Source of the DNA: Ancylostoma caninum
Lineage: Eukaryota; Nematoda; Chromadorea; Rhabditida; Ancylostomatidae
Assembly: GCA_037903475.1 (NCBI GenBank)
Contig: JBAJFG010000180.1
Location: 496,001 to 560,000 of the forward strand
Direction of reading: 5' to 3'
Length of the DNA: 64,000 nt
This document shows positions 1 to 10,989 of this stretch, piece by piece (the first letter of the stretch is position 1; every line of letters starts with the position of its first letter). Under the pieces are notes generated by a model that was given only the letters and a program-made list of their open reading frames with translations, made no database searches and had not been told where the DNA came from. Made by a program: the position numbers and the translations under genes.

Positions 1-9
1 GTTTTACAT

Positions 10-290
10 TCGAAAATATTTTTCGAATATTCGAATATTCGAATTTTCGAACTTTTGGGAGCCCCCGAATTTTCGAATATTCGAATTTCCGAATTTTTGC
101 GAACCATCGAATTTTCGAACATTCGAATTTTCGAATAAACCCGAACCCTCGAATTTTCGAATATTCGAACTTTCGAATATTGCGGAGCCATCGAATCTTC
201 GATTATTCGAATTTTCGAATTTTTTGGGACCCCCGAATTTTCGAATATTCGAACTTTCGAATATTCGAATGTTCGAATATTTATTCGAAT
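10..290. repeat. TTCGAA-rich satellite-like array, copy 1
   Basis: A dense run of the hexamer TTCGAA, mostly inside the self-complementary block TTCGAATATTCGAA. Spaced units of about 45-50 bp are separated by short GC-containing spacers such as gggacccccg and gcggagccatcg. Because the core is palindromic, both strands look alike and give long spurious reading frames of N-I-R-K-F-type peptides. A second array in the same orientation lies about 1.3 kb to the right with matching spacers. No gene is supported here. Confidence 0.9.
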
Positions 291-617
291 AACATTCCAT
301 TTGGTAAAAACATTTTGTACCCATGTATGTAGGCGAACAAGACGATATGTTTGCCAATCACAACGGGCATGAAACTTTTCGGGTAGTAAGTTTCATCTGC
401 CGTTTTGGAATTTCTTACATTCCCATGAGTAGAAGCTTGTGCTGCTGTGGAGTTGGTCCCTCATCCGTTTTAGAATTGCAACTGGTTGAAATTCCTAAGC
501 TTAAGAACGTATATCTCACTTGAGGTCTGTAACCATCAGTGAAGGATCGTAAAGTGGATGAAACCCTTCGAAAGTGAGAAGGCTTCCGCTTTAATATTTC
601 TGTGTTGTAGTTTAACA

Positions 618-1160
618 AAACGAGCCATGGTAGTGAATGTAGAGGTAGAGGTTTTGACGCGGTAAAAATAATGTTGGGTACAGTGGTTCACTTACCTTGC
701 TCATGAATGAGTTTCCAGCTATCAACAAAAAAGCGTCAGCGACATAAAAAAACACTGCGTGTTATCCCGTTCCTCATTATTACTTCTGTTTATCGGGTCC
801 AATTGCATTCTTGTACGTTGAATATCAAAACCAACAGAACTTCTATAACAAGAAGTCGGAGTATGTTTGGGCAGAAAGGTTAATAAGAGGATCTCAAGAT
901 TTTGTGTGAGCTTCGAATTCCATTACTGACGGTTATGCACTTAGAAAGAGTTTCAACGAAGCAGTAGTCGGAAATCAGCTAAATATAAGGAGGAATGCTG
1001 TGTAAAATTTTATATTATAGTTTACATTTCACTTACATAGTTCTGGAGGAAAGGCTTGAATAATTGGAAGTTTAGTTGAAACTGCTGGTTTCTCAAGTGC
1101 CTAGAAAAGTACATACGTAGGTTTTACCGGAGAGATCATCGTCGCCAATGTCGTATACCT
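618..1160. other. No supported gene between the two TTCGAA arrays
   Basis: Moderately AT-rich sequence with no open frame of convincing composition and no paired splice sites. The left flank (300-620) contains short overlapping frames on both strands without recognisable features. Confidence 0.5.
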
Positions 1161-1342
1161 CGTAGGATTGCAGTTTCAAAGCCTTCAAATGCAGTTGGTG
1201 ACTTTCGAATGCGTGCAAAGATATGAGCAGGTTTTTGGGAAAATTGAGATTGAAATGAGAAATTGGACTGGAGTTTCAATGGGAATGGTTCTTCATCGAG
1301 AAAATGGAACTGAAATAACAGCTGCGAAGCAAAACAATTGCA

Positions 1343-1582
1343 AATATTCGAATTTTCGGCCTAAAATTTTCGAATATTCGAATTTTCGATCAATCCCGGA
1401 CCCTCGAATTTTCGAATATTCGAACTTTCGAATATTGCAGGGCCATCGAATTTTCGAATATTCGAATTTTCGAATTTTTTGAGACCACCGAATTTTCGAA
1501 TATTCGAACTTTCGAATTTTTCGGAACCTCCGAATTTTCGAATATTCGAACATTCGAATAAATATTCGAATTTTATTCGATT
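1343..1582. repeat. TTCGAA-rich satellite-like array, copy 2
   Basis: Same architecture as the array at 10-290: repeated TTCGAATATTCGAA blocks with spacers such as gcagggccatcg and ttgagaccaccg that correspond one by one to spacers in the first array. The direct orientation and the matching spacer order suggest duplication of a longer unit rather than independent expansion of the hexamer. Confidence 0.9.
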
Positions 1583-1599
1583 CGGTCAAAACTCTAGTA

Positions 1600-2590
1600 A
1601 GGAACCGCCGCTAACCCGCAGCATCTTAGTTAGGTCAGCTACCTCCTATTGTTCTTTCGAATGTAAACCCCATAACAGATTCAAACTTGAACATTGTAGA
1701 ATTAAAAGTTACCTACTTTTGCTTGTTACAGCCTTAGCCAGCTGTCCACAACGAGGAAAAGTTCTACATATTTCTCATGATTAACTTTCGATTGACAACC
1801 GATATAGGACTGACCCTGTCATTTTCGTGAGGGTGCATCCACATGTTCACTAGTGCTACAAGGGTGCGATTGAAAAGGGTGCTTTGATGGGCATGTGTCA
1901 CGGCTACTCACGGACGAGCTCCGTAGTTGTTCCGGTTGGAGCCACCGTACTTGTTGGGCTGATCCTCATCTCACCGGAATTGCTGCGTTACAAGGCCAAT
2001 CACGAATCCTTCGCATCTATTTGACGATGTGTTTCGGTGGATTTGGAAGTGAGGTCAAGCGGTTGTGCCGCACCGGCATTCGCCGCGTTTTTCACTTTCT
2101 ATAACATTCCAAAACTTGTGCCACTCAACATTTCCTTTGCTCCCACTATTATCAGGCGATTCGTCATTGGCGAAATGAGCATTCTTCAGCCATGATGGTA
2201 CACGTCAAGGCGGTACTGTTCCTTTCCTATACTGGAAGCTGCCTAGGTTGATACTTCCACTGATTGAATGTTGAATTACTAAACGACTTTCTAGCTCAAC
2301 TCATGTATTCCCAGTTGTAACACTTTTGCCTCACTCACATGCAATCAACTCCAGAATGACTCTTGAATGATTTGGTGATGATATGAATGATAATGAACAC
2401 CTGAATGTTCTCCCATGAGCATGAGCGACTGCTTCGCAGAAGCTCTTTCGTCTAGTGCTTTTCTCGGGTTTTCACATGCATTTTCTAAGATTTCGAATCC
2501 TCCACTTCCTTGAACAACATTCTCGTCTGCTGTTTGTTAGCGACACATCTGATTTCTACCACTTCACATTTGCTTCCGCGTCTTCACCGG
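1600..2590. other. No supported gene; possible 5' region of the membrane-protein gene
   Basis: Only short frames are seen. The last 140 bases are open in the frame of the following transmembrane exon (from 2455), so the real start of that gene could be upstream of 2594. No promoter element can be assigned from sequence alone. Confidence 0.4.
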
Positions 2591-2593
2591 CCA

Positions 2594-2760
2594 TGATGCT
2601 GAACATTGTAGAAATGCTAGAGGAGCGAGAGGATTTCTTGCTTCTCATAATGATCGTCCTACTACTGCTCCTCTCGACTGTGATTTGGGTTGCATTCTGT
2701 ATCGCTGTTAAAAGAACGGCTGTCAAGTTTTTGGAGCTGAAGAGACAACGAAGGCAAGAG
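2594..2760 (+). CDS. Probable first coding exon: single-pass membrane segment
   Basis: The exon encodes about 56 residues: a short acidic N-terminus (MLEEREDF), a hydrophobic stretch of about 24 residues rich in Leu/Ile/Val, then a basic region (KRTAVKFLELKRQRRQE). By the positive-inside rule this is an N-out/C-in single-pass protein. A good donor (GAG|GTAGGT) follows at 2761 in phase 0. It can join in frame either the exon at 2854 (93 nt intron) or the PxY exon at 8131 (5.4 kb intron), both of which start in phase 0 with Tyr-Phe. The start was placed at the ATG-ATG before MLN; the frame is open back to 2455, so an earlier start is possible. The link to the downstream PxY exons is inferred from phase, strand and topology. 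I do not recognise the family. Confidence 0.55.
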
Positions 2761-2853
2761 GTAGGTTCATCACTCTATTCGAGGTACCGACATCTTATCA
2801 TACGTGCACAGAAAAATGATTGGAGGCATGTAAATTAGCCGTTCAACTTTCAG

Positions 2854-3027
2854 TATTTTGAAGACAAAAGAGTTCTTTTATCATTCGGAGTGGGTACGAA
2901 AACGAGCTCCAGTCTCGCCAGTGAACAGTGCAGTGCAGTTCAATATGTCTGGGAAGTGGTGTCGGAAACGATAATACATGATAAATTTATGCATGGCTCT
3001 AGTAAATTCCGTCACCTACTACTATAA
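2854..3027 (+). CDS. Possible alternative terminal exon of the membrane-protein gene
   Basis: After an AACTTTCAG acceptor (2853), a 57-codon frame beginning Tyr-Phe-Glu-Asp runs to a TAA at 3025-3027. Joined to the exon at 2594-2760 it would give a short protein of about 113 residues. Composition is unremarkable and no domain is visible. It could equally be intronic sequence with a fortuitous acceptor, since the exon at 8131 also begins Tyr-Phe in phase 0 and has better support. Confidence 0.25.
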   Translation, partial: YFEDKRVLLSFGVGTKTSSSLASEQCSAVQYVWEVVSETIIHDKFMHGSSKFRHLLL

Positions 3028-3258
3028 TGAACACCACGTGTGATATAGTCGCTTTTTGAAGCCTTTTTATTCAACCCGTATGGTCTCGAGGAATCTTCTT
3101 GTAGAAATCCATACTGTTTTCCTATTCATTCAGCAGCTAAACAGTAGGACAATGTGTACGAAATTCGGCATCAAAATCACTCCACGCCTTGAGAAACAGA
3201 AAGAAAAAACAAATGCAGAGGCAAGACTGGGGATATCTTCAGTGGTATCCGATGTGCA

Positions 3259-4532
3259 TACAATACCGGCCCTAATTTTGTCGCAAATCCGTTTCCGGCG
3301 GATTAATCCGTCGAAAACCGTCAGAATACCCAGGACTGGACGAAATCAACAGCTGATACCACCAATCGAACACCCTCTACGAAAACATTGCTTTCATCCA
3401 GAAAATTTAGCACATCTTCATATCTTTCCAATAAGAGAGGCTAGAAAGGTTCTTCAGTGAGCCTAAGCAGGGCGACCGACTTAATAAACTGCGTTGTAAC
3501 ATTGTTTCAATTGCTGGCTGATGGTCTCCCAGGGAAGTTGCTCTTAGTCCATATTCAGAGGCTTGTAACTTGTAAGCTATGATTTCTTTTCTAGTGGTGT
3601 ATGGACTGTGCACTCCTTATCTACACAAGATTCTCTTTCTGATTTGTGGCGGATTCGCCATAGGCTACATTCGCTCCCTTCATACAAGTGTGCAAACTTT
3701 GTATTTTCGCTAAAGTTGGTAAGTTTGAGGTTTCCTTCACCAACTCCGACCATACCCATATGGGGTAGGAAAATGATCGTGCTTACCAGGAAAGGATGCT
3801 AGGGGGGTCTGACAACACGTAACGAAATGTACAATGTCACATGCAGTTTTTCATGCTGATCTCAAATCCGTTATCTTTATCTGCTGCAGACCTCTCTGTG
3901 AAGAGTTACGTGGCATAATATCAGCTAGTCTCGGCCGGCAAAATCCAACTTTCGAGTTATATTCCGCTGAAAATGTGCGCGAAAACCATCTCAAACTTGT
4001 CAACTAATTGTAACTGGCCAATGCTTCTAAAACTGTTAAAGATCCAGATAAGCTCCCACGATCTTTTAGTAGAATATAGCCAAGAAGCGAAATTTTGGCA
4101 GCTCTGGACAAGCTGAAATCCTGCCACGTAACTCTTTACAGAACTCCGCATCAGATAAAGAAAACGGATCTGAGATCACCATCGAAAACTGCTTTTGTCA
4201 ATATACACTTCACTACGAGTTGCCGGACCCCGTTAGTATCCTTCCCTGGTTAGTGCAGAGTCAAAATATTAAGCTTGTTAGCAAGAAATGCATACCCGAA
4301 TAAAGTTTGGGCTCACCTCTAAGCGATGTGCTCGCGAGTTGTTCAACTAGCACGGCCATTTTTTGCTAGTTTGGGCTCAAACAAAATTCCTGTATAGATA
4401 TTTGGAGTCGGGAGAGCTTCGATTGGTGGTATCAACATTTGATTCCGTCCACGCCTAGAGATTCTGACGGTTTTCGGCGGATTAATAAGTCGGAAACGGA
4501 TTTTGGGTCAAAAGTTGGGGCCGGTATTATAC
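3259..4532. mobile_element. Foldback (inverted-repeat) element, about 1.27 kb
   Basis: The outer arms (about 3259-3377 and 4411-4532) are inverted copies: the left reads ccggcggattaatccgtcga and the right carries its near complement. A second pair (about 3856-3970 and 4060-4180) is also inverted, so the whole element folds on itself with unpaired stretches between. Arms are roughly 80-85% similar by eye, so it is not recent. No transposase frame is present, so it is probably non-autonomous. Confidence 0.75.
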
Positions 4533-4690
4533 CTTGTAGTTCTTCCATGAATGTGAATGCTCGCCTAGATCTGTTTTCTCACCTTTTAGAACAGTACCGT
4601 TTGCCGCGTGTTCGTGAGAGTTATCTGACAAAAAGATTGAATTGGGTCAACTTATACTATGCGCATCGGTCGCCCTGCAGATGCAACCTT

Positions 4691-5277
4691 ATGTTGAAGA
4701 ATAGCCTGATCAGAAAACTTTTTTTGAAGAAGAGCGAAAGATAGAAGCGAACACTCTGAGTAGAAGTAGAAAACGTTTTGGTATTACTGCAGTATTTTCA
4801 GAACTATGAAGTTTTTCATTTCATTATACTTGTTCAGATCCGCTTCGTGCATTACCCTTATACGGATTCTAAACAATGGGGTATGCATTTTCTGCACTCA
4901 TCAGTAAGGGGAAAAGGCATTGGAACGTTTAACAGCTGACTTTTAATATTTTACTTTTAGTTCTATTTTTAGTTTTATTTTATCTCATTTTTTTTCGAAT
5001 TTTTGTTGAGTGAGTGCGTTTTTCACGCATTCACATTTCGATGATCAAGAACATCACCTTTATACATTTTGTCTAAGGTTTAAATGTCAAACTTATGTAT
5101 CCACTTATGTTTATCGTTCGTCGAAGAGTTTCGTGGAGTTTCTTGCAGTGCAGCGTCATTTAATGAGCTAAAACCGTCTACACACGAAAAAGCATGTCTG
5201 ACTTCTTTAGATTTTTCGTCCAATGCGGCTCATTTGATTGCTACCATGTTGAAGAATAGCCTGATCAGAAAACTCTT
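4691..5277 (+). repeat. Direct 29-bp repeat pair flanking 0.5 kb
   Basis: The string atgttgaagaatagcctgat plus the nine following bases occurs at about 4691-4719 and again at 5245-5273, in direct orientation and essentially identical. The intervening sequence has no recognisable coding content. The second copy directly abuts the minisatellite at 5281. Confidence 0.7.
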
Positions 5278-5280
5278 TTG

Positions 5281-5735
5281 ACCCGTGTGCCACGTTACCT
5301 CCGGGCTTGGTAAAGTCTGGAAAAAAGAACGCCGAGCCAGCTAGGTAAAGTCTGAAAAAAACAACCCCGAGCCAGAGCGGCGCTTCGCGGCGCTCTGACC
5401 CGGACCCGTGTGCCACGTTACCTCCGGGCTAGGTAAAGTCTGAAAAAAAAGAACCCCGAGCCAGACTCTGACTCGGACCCGTGTGCCAGGTTACCTCCGG
5501 GCCTGGTAAAGTCTGAAAAAAAGAACCCCGAGCCAGAGCGGCGCTTTGACTCGGACCTGTGTGCCACGTTACCTCCGGGCTAGGTAAAGTCTGGAAAAAA
5601 AGAAGCCCGAGCCAGAGCGGCGCTTCGCGGCGCTTTGACTCGGACCCATGTGCCACGTTACCTCCGGGCTAGGTAAAGTCTGGAAAAAAAGAAGCCCGAG
5701 CCAGAACGCCGCTTCGCGGCGCTCTGAGCTGTATT
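5281..5735 (+). repeat. GC-rich minisatellite, about five units of 75-119 bp
   Basis: Units begin at about 5281, 5400, 5475, 5553 and 5645. Each has gtgccacgttacctccgggc, a ggtaaagtctg box, an A-run and a ccccgagccag-type box. Units differ by presence, absence or partial loss of a GC-rich insert around ggcgcttcgcggcgc, which explains the length variation. A truncated unit starts near 5331. Reading frames across it on the minus strand are simple translations of the repeat. Confidence 0.9.
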
Positions 5736-5739
5736 TGGA

Positions 5740-7560
5740 TGACTCACGGCTCTGATTGCGAAATCACACTCGCCTCAGCAGTGGTTCTCCCATTCTGCTT
5801 TAAAGATCCAAGATATTCCGTTTTCGTTGCAAATTAGATGTGCTAACTGAAGATTTCCATGTTGCACACATACATATACCATGGGCGTGTCAATTTTCGC
5901 AATTGAACCCGTGGCGGCGGGCAAAAGAGGTGGGGCGAGGCGAGTGGATCAATGACGAGCGTGACCTGTCATCCCTCGCGCGGCGATGGGGGGGGGGATC
6001 TCTGCTTTATACAGAGTAAGATTACCTACTGAACCACCGAGATGTACTATGCATAGGACAATACAACGTCCGAGAGTCTCAGCGTTAGTGAAATTTGCAG
6101 TAGTATTCATAGAATCCTCAGCTTACCTGTCTTCTTAAGATTAAAGAAAAGCAAAGAAGATGAAAGCGTCAGTGGATCCAAAGGCAGTGCCTGTAGTTTC
6201 TTTTAGTGCTATTACAGTTCCCCATCTCTACTGCTGAATCTGAGCGTTGAGAACGGCAGAATAAGCAAACCTTGGACAGCAACTCCAATACACATTGCGG
6301 ACAGCGTGATGCATATGATGCATCATATGCATCACGCTCTTTCGTACGCGTGTGGCCACGTGTCGGCTACGCCCGTTTGTTCTGAGCTTTCCACAGGCGG
6401 GAAGTAAAGAGGGCCTTTCAAATACATATTTTTCGGGCAGTGACGATAGGTAGCCGACCGACCTGATTAGCGTCGGATGAGCTCAGCAACTAAATGAGAA
6501 AAACTGTAAAAAAAAACACTCAGTAATTGTCTGAGAGCTTACGGCCAGCCGCGTAGCGCCTGTAGCACGAACGGCGCACTCCATCCTCGCGCTTCTAGAC
6601 GAGCTGGACTTGTACAGAGTTGGATTTTAATTCTTCTGCACGGAGTTAGTGGGTTTGAAATTTTGTAACATGTAAACGAATCTTAATAACGCTTATCTTC
6701 TACTTTAACCTTTTTTTAATTTCTGTTTTAAATTTCCTCATTTTTTCCGTTTTGAATGGTGAATAGTTTACTCTCCTGTTTTATCCGTTTTTGAGTCTTC
6801 CTGTTCTGTATTTCGTTGTGGCGCACCTAAGAGTGCATTCAAATAAATAAATAAAAATAAACGAATATTGGCTTTGATAAATGGTGATGTTCTTCAACGA
6901 GAAAAAAAAAGAAAAAAATTATCCAGAGCTTTTTTTGCGAACGCAACAAGTTTTTTCAAGGCCTGGCTTCTTCATCTCCCCAGTGTTCACGTATTTGACT
7001 GATCAAGGCCGGTTATCAGCTGGGTTTTAAGCTCACCAAAAGTGTCAACATGGGAGAGGCATAGAGCAGGGCAGCGCAAGAACCTGCTGACGCTGCCCCA
7101 GCAACGCAGCACTGTTATGTAAGTTACTGGCAGCCACCTAGCCGTTGCATGGGTGGCTCGGGTACTTCTTGACCGATTCGCTATTTTTCTTTATTGAGAC
7201 GTGCATCACATACACGTAAAAAACAATAAAACAAACGCAATAGCATCCAGATGAACAATAAAACATGTAAAACTGCGGACAACTAAACATTCCATCAGGA
7301 AGAAAAAAACTACTGAAAAAAATCAAAAAAAAAAGAAATCTGATGAAACTTGTAACAATTAGATCCTATAAAGTAGATCGCTGCTCACAAACATGAGCTG
7401 CACGTCTTCTGAATTTGTTGAGCGTCATTTCTAGCACATTCGTTTGAAGAAGCGAATATAACCTGCCAGAGAAACAGATAACCAGAGCCAGCATGCAGAT
7501 CGCCTATGATACTGCCCAAGAAAGTCGCGCCGTGGTCCCGCCCCCTGTCCGTGTCCGTTT
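5740..7560. other. No supported gene; contains a perfect palindrome and A-rich tracts
   Basis: A G-run lies near 5988-5997. The stretch 6836-6858 ends in caaataaataaataaa, which resembles the tail of a LINE, but no coding remnant was found upstream of it. No frame with convincing composition or splice pairing was found. Confidence 0.4.
6303..6338. repeat. Perfect 36-bp palindrome
   Basis: The half-site agcgtgatgcatatgatg is followed with no spacer by its exact reverse complement, with the dyad axis between 6320 and 6321. The core repeats ATGCAT/GCATATG motifs. No larger inverted repeat is evident outside it. Confidence 0.95.
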
Positions 7561-7589
7561 GGAGTTCTCTGTAGCTCCAATTAGCTGTT

Positions 7590-7802
7590 AGCGCAGCGCT
7601 TGATATGCTGCCAACAGAGTTCTGGAACGCTCTCGCGCGCGTCTTGGCGTTTCTGGACGCTCGATGGATATCGACCTAGCCGTTGCGTGTTGGTGGACTG
7701 CCGATATAGACAGGGTCAATGCCTCCAGGGTAGCTACAAACGCCAAGACGCGCGCAAGCACGTTCCTGAAGTATGCGGACAGCCATATCAACGTTAGCGC
7801 GA
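7590..7802. mobile_element. Hairpin-forming MITE-like element, about 210 bp
   Basis: The left arm (about 7590-7657) and right arm (about 7733-7802) are inverted copies: gcgcgcgtcttggcgttt on the left matches aaacgccaagacgcgcgc on the right, and gcgcttgatatg matches catatcaacgttagcgc with small differences. The central 75 bp is unpaired. Reading frames through it on both strands are short and not supported. Confidence 0.8.
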
Positions 7803-8130
7803 AAGGCGGTCAGCTTGCTGTGGGCACGCAATTACGCAAATTCGCCAGCTTCGTCGACGCTCACTGTGAACACCATGGAGTGCCATGTATAAGAAATCAC
7901 TAGCTAGGTATAAGCTGTAAGCTGCGAAGTTATGACTATTTTTTCATGCCCTGATTACCGCTGCGATCAACCGAGTTACCACTGCGACAAGTAATGAGCG
8001 AAGGAACACCAGTATGCCGCTGTGCATCGCCAACCTCAGGAGCAGCGTGAGTAGCTTGTGGTATCTCCTCCATATAGAGCCATGCATTGTATACGAACTC
8101 TGTGTGGTGGAATCATGTTGTTTTTTGCAG

Positions 8131-9585
8131 TACTTCAACAACGGAATAACCTTGCCGTCATACGAGGAAGCTCTATCAATGGGCAATACTCCGAATTCTG
8201 ATGTTATCCCCAACAATTTACAAAGGTGAGCTGAATTTCACCTTGCCATTCTAAATTGGCCGCTTGAGAAAATTGTTAAACCGTTGACTTCTGCAAATTG
8301 ACTGTTGGACGCATGTGAGAAACTGTGCCTTTTCTACATGAATTAGAAGCGGCATTGAGTGATCATATCGAATAGCGGCTACGATACAATTCAATTCTGT
8401 TTATCAGATAATTTGTTACGAGCCAGCTAACTGCAATCCAGGCTTGGTGTTAGTTCACCAACTTATGTCTATTTACACTCCTGCCGCCAGTTTTATTCAT
8501 GAGACTACGTCACAATAATTTAGAGCTCCTCCTTACGAAGCAGTAGTTCTGAAGAATGAGAGACTACTAAGGTACGCAATGTAATTTGTTTGAGTATAAC
8601 AGTTCGTCTGCCACATCACTTGCAGCTTGAAGCATGTGCTTGAATCAAGCTTCTGGACAAAGAAGCCGCATTTTCCATAAACACAACATTTTCCGTGGAC
8701 GTACATGAGGCGCCACTAGAACATGTACTCAATAATATTCAGCACTTCTTGAATGATACAACACTACCCGAGCAGATTTTTGAAAGAAAAAAGAACAATC
8801 ATCCAGATTTTCCCTTCCCCAAATACCACAGTGGACTGGATGTGACTCGCTATACCTGGAGGGGCGTAGTCCTCCAGTCAAATCGTCGATATGACCAATC
8901 ACAGCTTTCGGTCGTGCCTCCTTTCCGAGGTATCATGCTCTACACCCCAGTGGAACTAGCTGTTCCGAGAGGTAGCTGCCTAAACAGGAATGTCTTAGCT
9001 AGCTGTTGTCTCATAAACCTTACACAACCTCTATTACGATGAAAAAAAAATCAGCCTTATGGTCACTGTACTGACTATGCATGACATCATTTCGCCTCAG
9101 CCTAGCAGAGACTAACATGCAAATCTTCGCAAACTTCTCAAAATATAAACTTATGCCCATGAATCTACAATCATGCAGGAAAAAGTGACTATGTAGCGAA
9201 AACGAACAGTTCATCAGTTACATGTATCAGATACGAGGTTCCTATCATTCTATAGGAGCACTAACCGAAAAGCTGAGCTTGGTGGCGTTTGAACGACCGC
9301 AGCATCATGCACCCGCTCGTAAAAACTACGAAAACAAAGAATTCGACTTGCAAGCACTCAATGTTACTCTTCGTTCCTCGCACTGCCTGCCTAATTATTG
9401 AAATCCAGAAGTGCCTACTTGCTAATACAACCTGTTCCAGGATAGCACCAGACAGGCCTGGTTCACGACGAACGCTTACGCTTCCTCCAAGCTACGACAG
9501 CGCAATGAGCACTGAACACGCTCCAGAGTCTCCAGAAACGAGACCAAGAACCAGCAACCCCACTCAGCCATACACCTTATCGTAG
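8131..9585 (+). CDS. Proline-tyrosine motif cytoplasmic tail: three terminal exons
   Basis: Three exons join in frame: 8131-8225 (acceptor ttttttgcag, donor AAAG|GTGAGC), 8524-8571 (acceptor aatttag, donor TAAG|GTACGC) and 9441-9585 (acceptor gttccag, stop TAG). Both junction codons are Arg, and both phases match (2 nt + 1 nt). The product carries LPSYEEAL, APPYEAV and LPPSYDSAM at regular intervals, one per exon, then a Pro/Thr/Ser-rich C-terminus. PPxY and LPxY motifs are known ligands of WW domains, as in NEDD4-family ubiquitin ligases, so a membrane adaptor or trafficking role is an inference. The first exon begins in phase 0 and fits the transmembrane exon at 2594-2760, giving a protein of about 150 residues. 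The family is not recognised. Intron lengths are 298 and 869 nt. Confidence 0.8.
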
Positions 9586-10630
9586 ACCTTGGCAGACTTC
9601 TGCTCTGAGCACTACCTGGAAGAATCCTCAGGTTTCTCTACAAACCGGTATCTGTTTACACAAATGCACTGTTCTAGGAAGCACCTTCTCAGTTTTTGTT
9701 CTGGATTCTCCTTGTTCTGAAAGGATGTACAGTCGTGTACAATTGTCTCTGTACATCTCAAGGGCACACACTTCATGTTAGTCTAGTTCGCTTTGTGTTA
9801 CTGCCCACACCAAACTGCATCCGAACCATAACTTCAAATACTTAATTGACAAGTCAGTTTCACTGCCATATCTTCGTAGCAGGTTTCACTAATTCGGGAG
9901 TACGAACCTTGGTATGACCATTCGTTGAATTTAGTGTTTACTGGATATTAGCTGGTAATTCATGTTTTCGAAGTTTTTATGAATAGTTCTGATGGAATAG
10001 CTTGTCAAACAAGACTATACATGAGAATGCACATGATAAAGTTTGCGAGATAGAAACAATTCATATGTTACAGATAATTTGTGAGATTAATCTGGTGACA
10101 CGAAGAAAAAGCGAATAGTTAAGAGATCATGCCGGAACAAATGGTATAATAGAGGGCTGAGAATAATTTCTGAAAAGAACCCACTCCTGAAATCAAGATT
10201 AGAAGCACTTTGCTGAATTTAGCGGACATAACTACATAGTTCAACAAGAAGTGAACGATATTCCCAACAGAGCATTCGGAGATATGAGTAAGAAAGAGAT
10301 CGAATTAAGGAACAACACGTGGGACTGATTTAGATCGGTTATGCAGACAGTTACAGGGTGTTGAAATAAATGCATGAAAATGAAAAACAATGAATTTCTG
10401 ATCGCATTGCACAACAAAATTAAGTCGGCAGCTGTATGCGGAAGAGAATCGAGAACAAAGATGAGATCACGGAAAGTTCTAAGCAAAAACATAAACAAAA
10501 CCTATAAACTAGGATGAAGAGTAGCCAACTCCTCACCGATGTCAGCGTCCTGAAGCTGAACGACCTAGTGCTGCCAGCCTGGTGGACTAGAAATGCGCAA
10601 CAATTAGAGCCGCTATATTCAAACAAAAAA
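9586..10630. other. 3' flank of the PxY gene; no further gene supported
   Basis: AT-rich sequence without a clear poly(A) signal close to the stop codon at 9585. Frames on both strands near 10241-10830 are short and mutually overlapping. No repeat structure was recognised. Confidence 0.4.
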
Positions 10631-10631
10631 G

Positions 10632-10913
10632 GTGTGGCACATATCAGAGCTACATTACTGCTCGCATCTTCTCGGAAATTTCCTAGAATTTGTGCGAAAA
10701 CGTCCAGATGATGTTCACTACGACGTGGAAGATGTTTCCTATCTATCTGTGTCTCTTGCTCCACAAATAGACATCCTCTTGTTTCAAGAAATTGCACGAC
10801 TTTGGTTTGAGCATGCTTTCTCAAAGGCGACACCTCATGAAATATTAGGTGGTCGGGAAATGATTAAGACACTTCACCAAAAATTCTCCCTCTCACGTGA
10901 CCTGTCTCCATGG
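10632..10913 (+). CDS. Unrecognised candidate exon
   Basis: A frame of about 94 codons encodes a peptide of protein-like composition, including acidic DDVHYDVEDVSY, the hydrophobic run PQIDILLFQEIARLWFEHAF and a basic end. It stops at a good donor (CCATG|GTATGTG). A possible acceptor (catatcag) lies at its left end. A downstream acceptor at 11040 (tttctttcag) could splice in frame to a short terminal exon. No domain is recognised, and the opposite strand is also open for 137 codons, which weakens the case. Confidence 0.3.
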
Positions 10914-10989
10914 TATGTGAATATGTCACACCCTGCCCTCTGAGCATCTTTGCCATGACTATGTAAGGACGTGGGGCTGCGCAGTTTGT

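Noticed and set aside
4..1784. Open frames of 98-117 codons in and next to the TTCGAA arrays
   Set aside because: They are direct translations of the palindromic satellite on both strands with N-I-R-K-F periodicity.
5281..5735. CRISPR-like array
   Set aside because: Unit length varies, there are no unique spacers, and the genomic context is eukaryotic.
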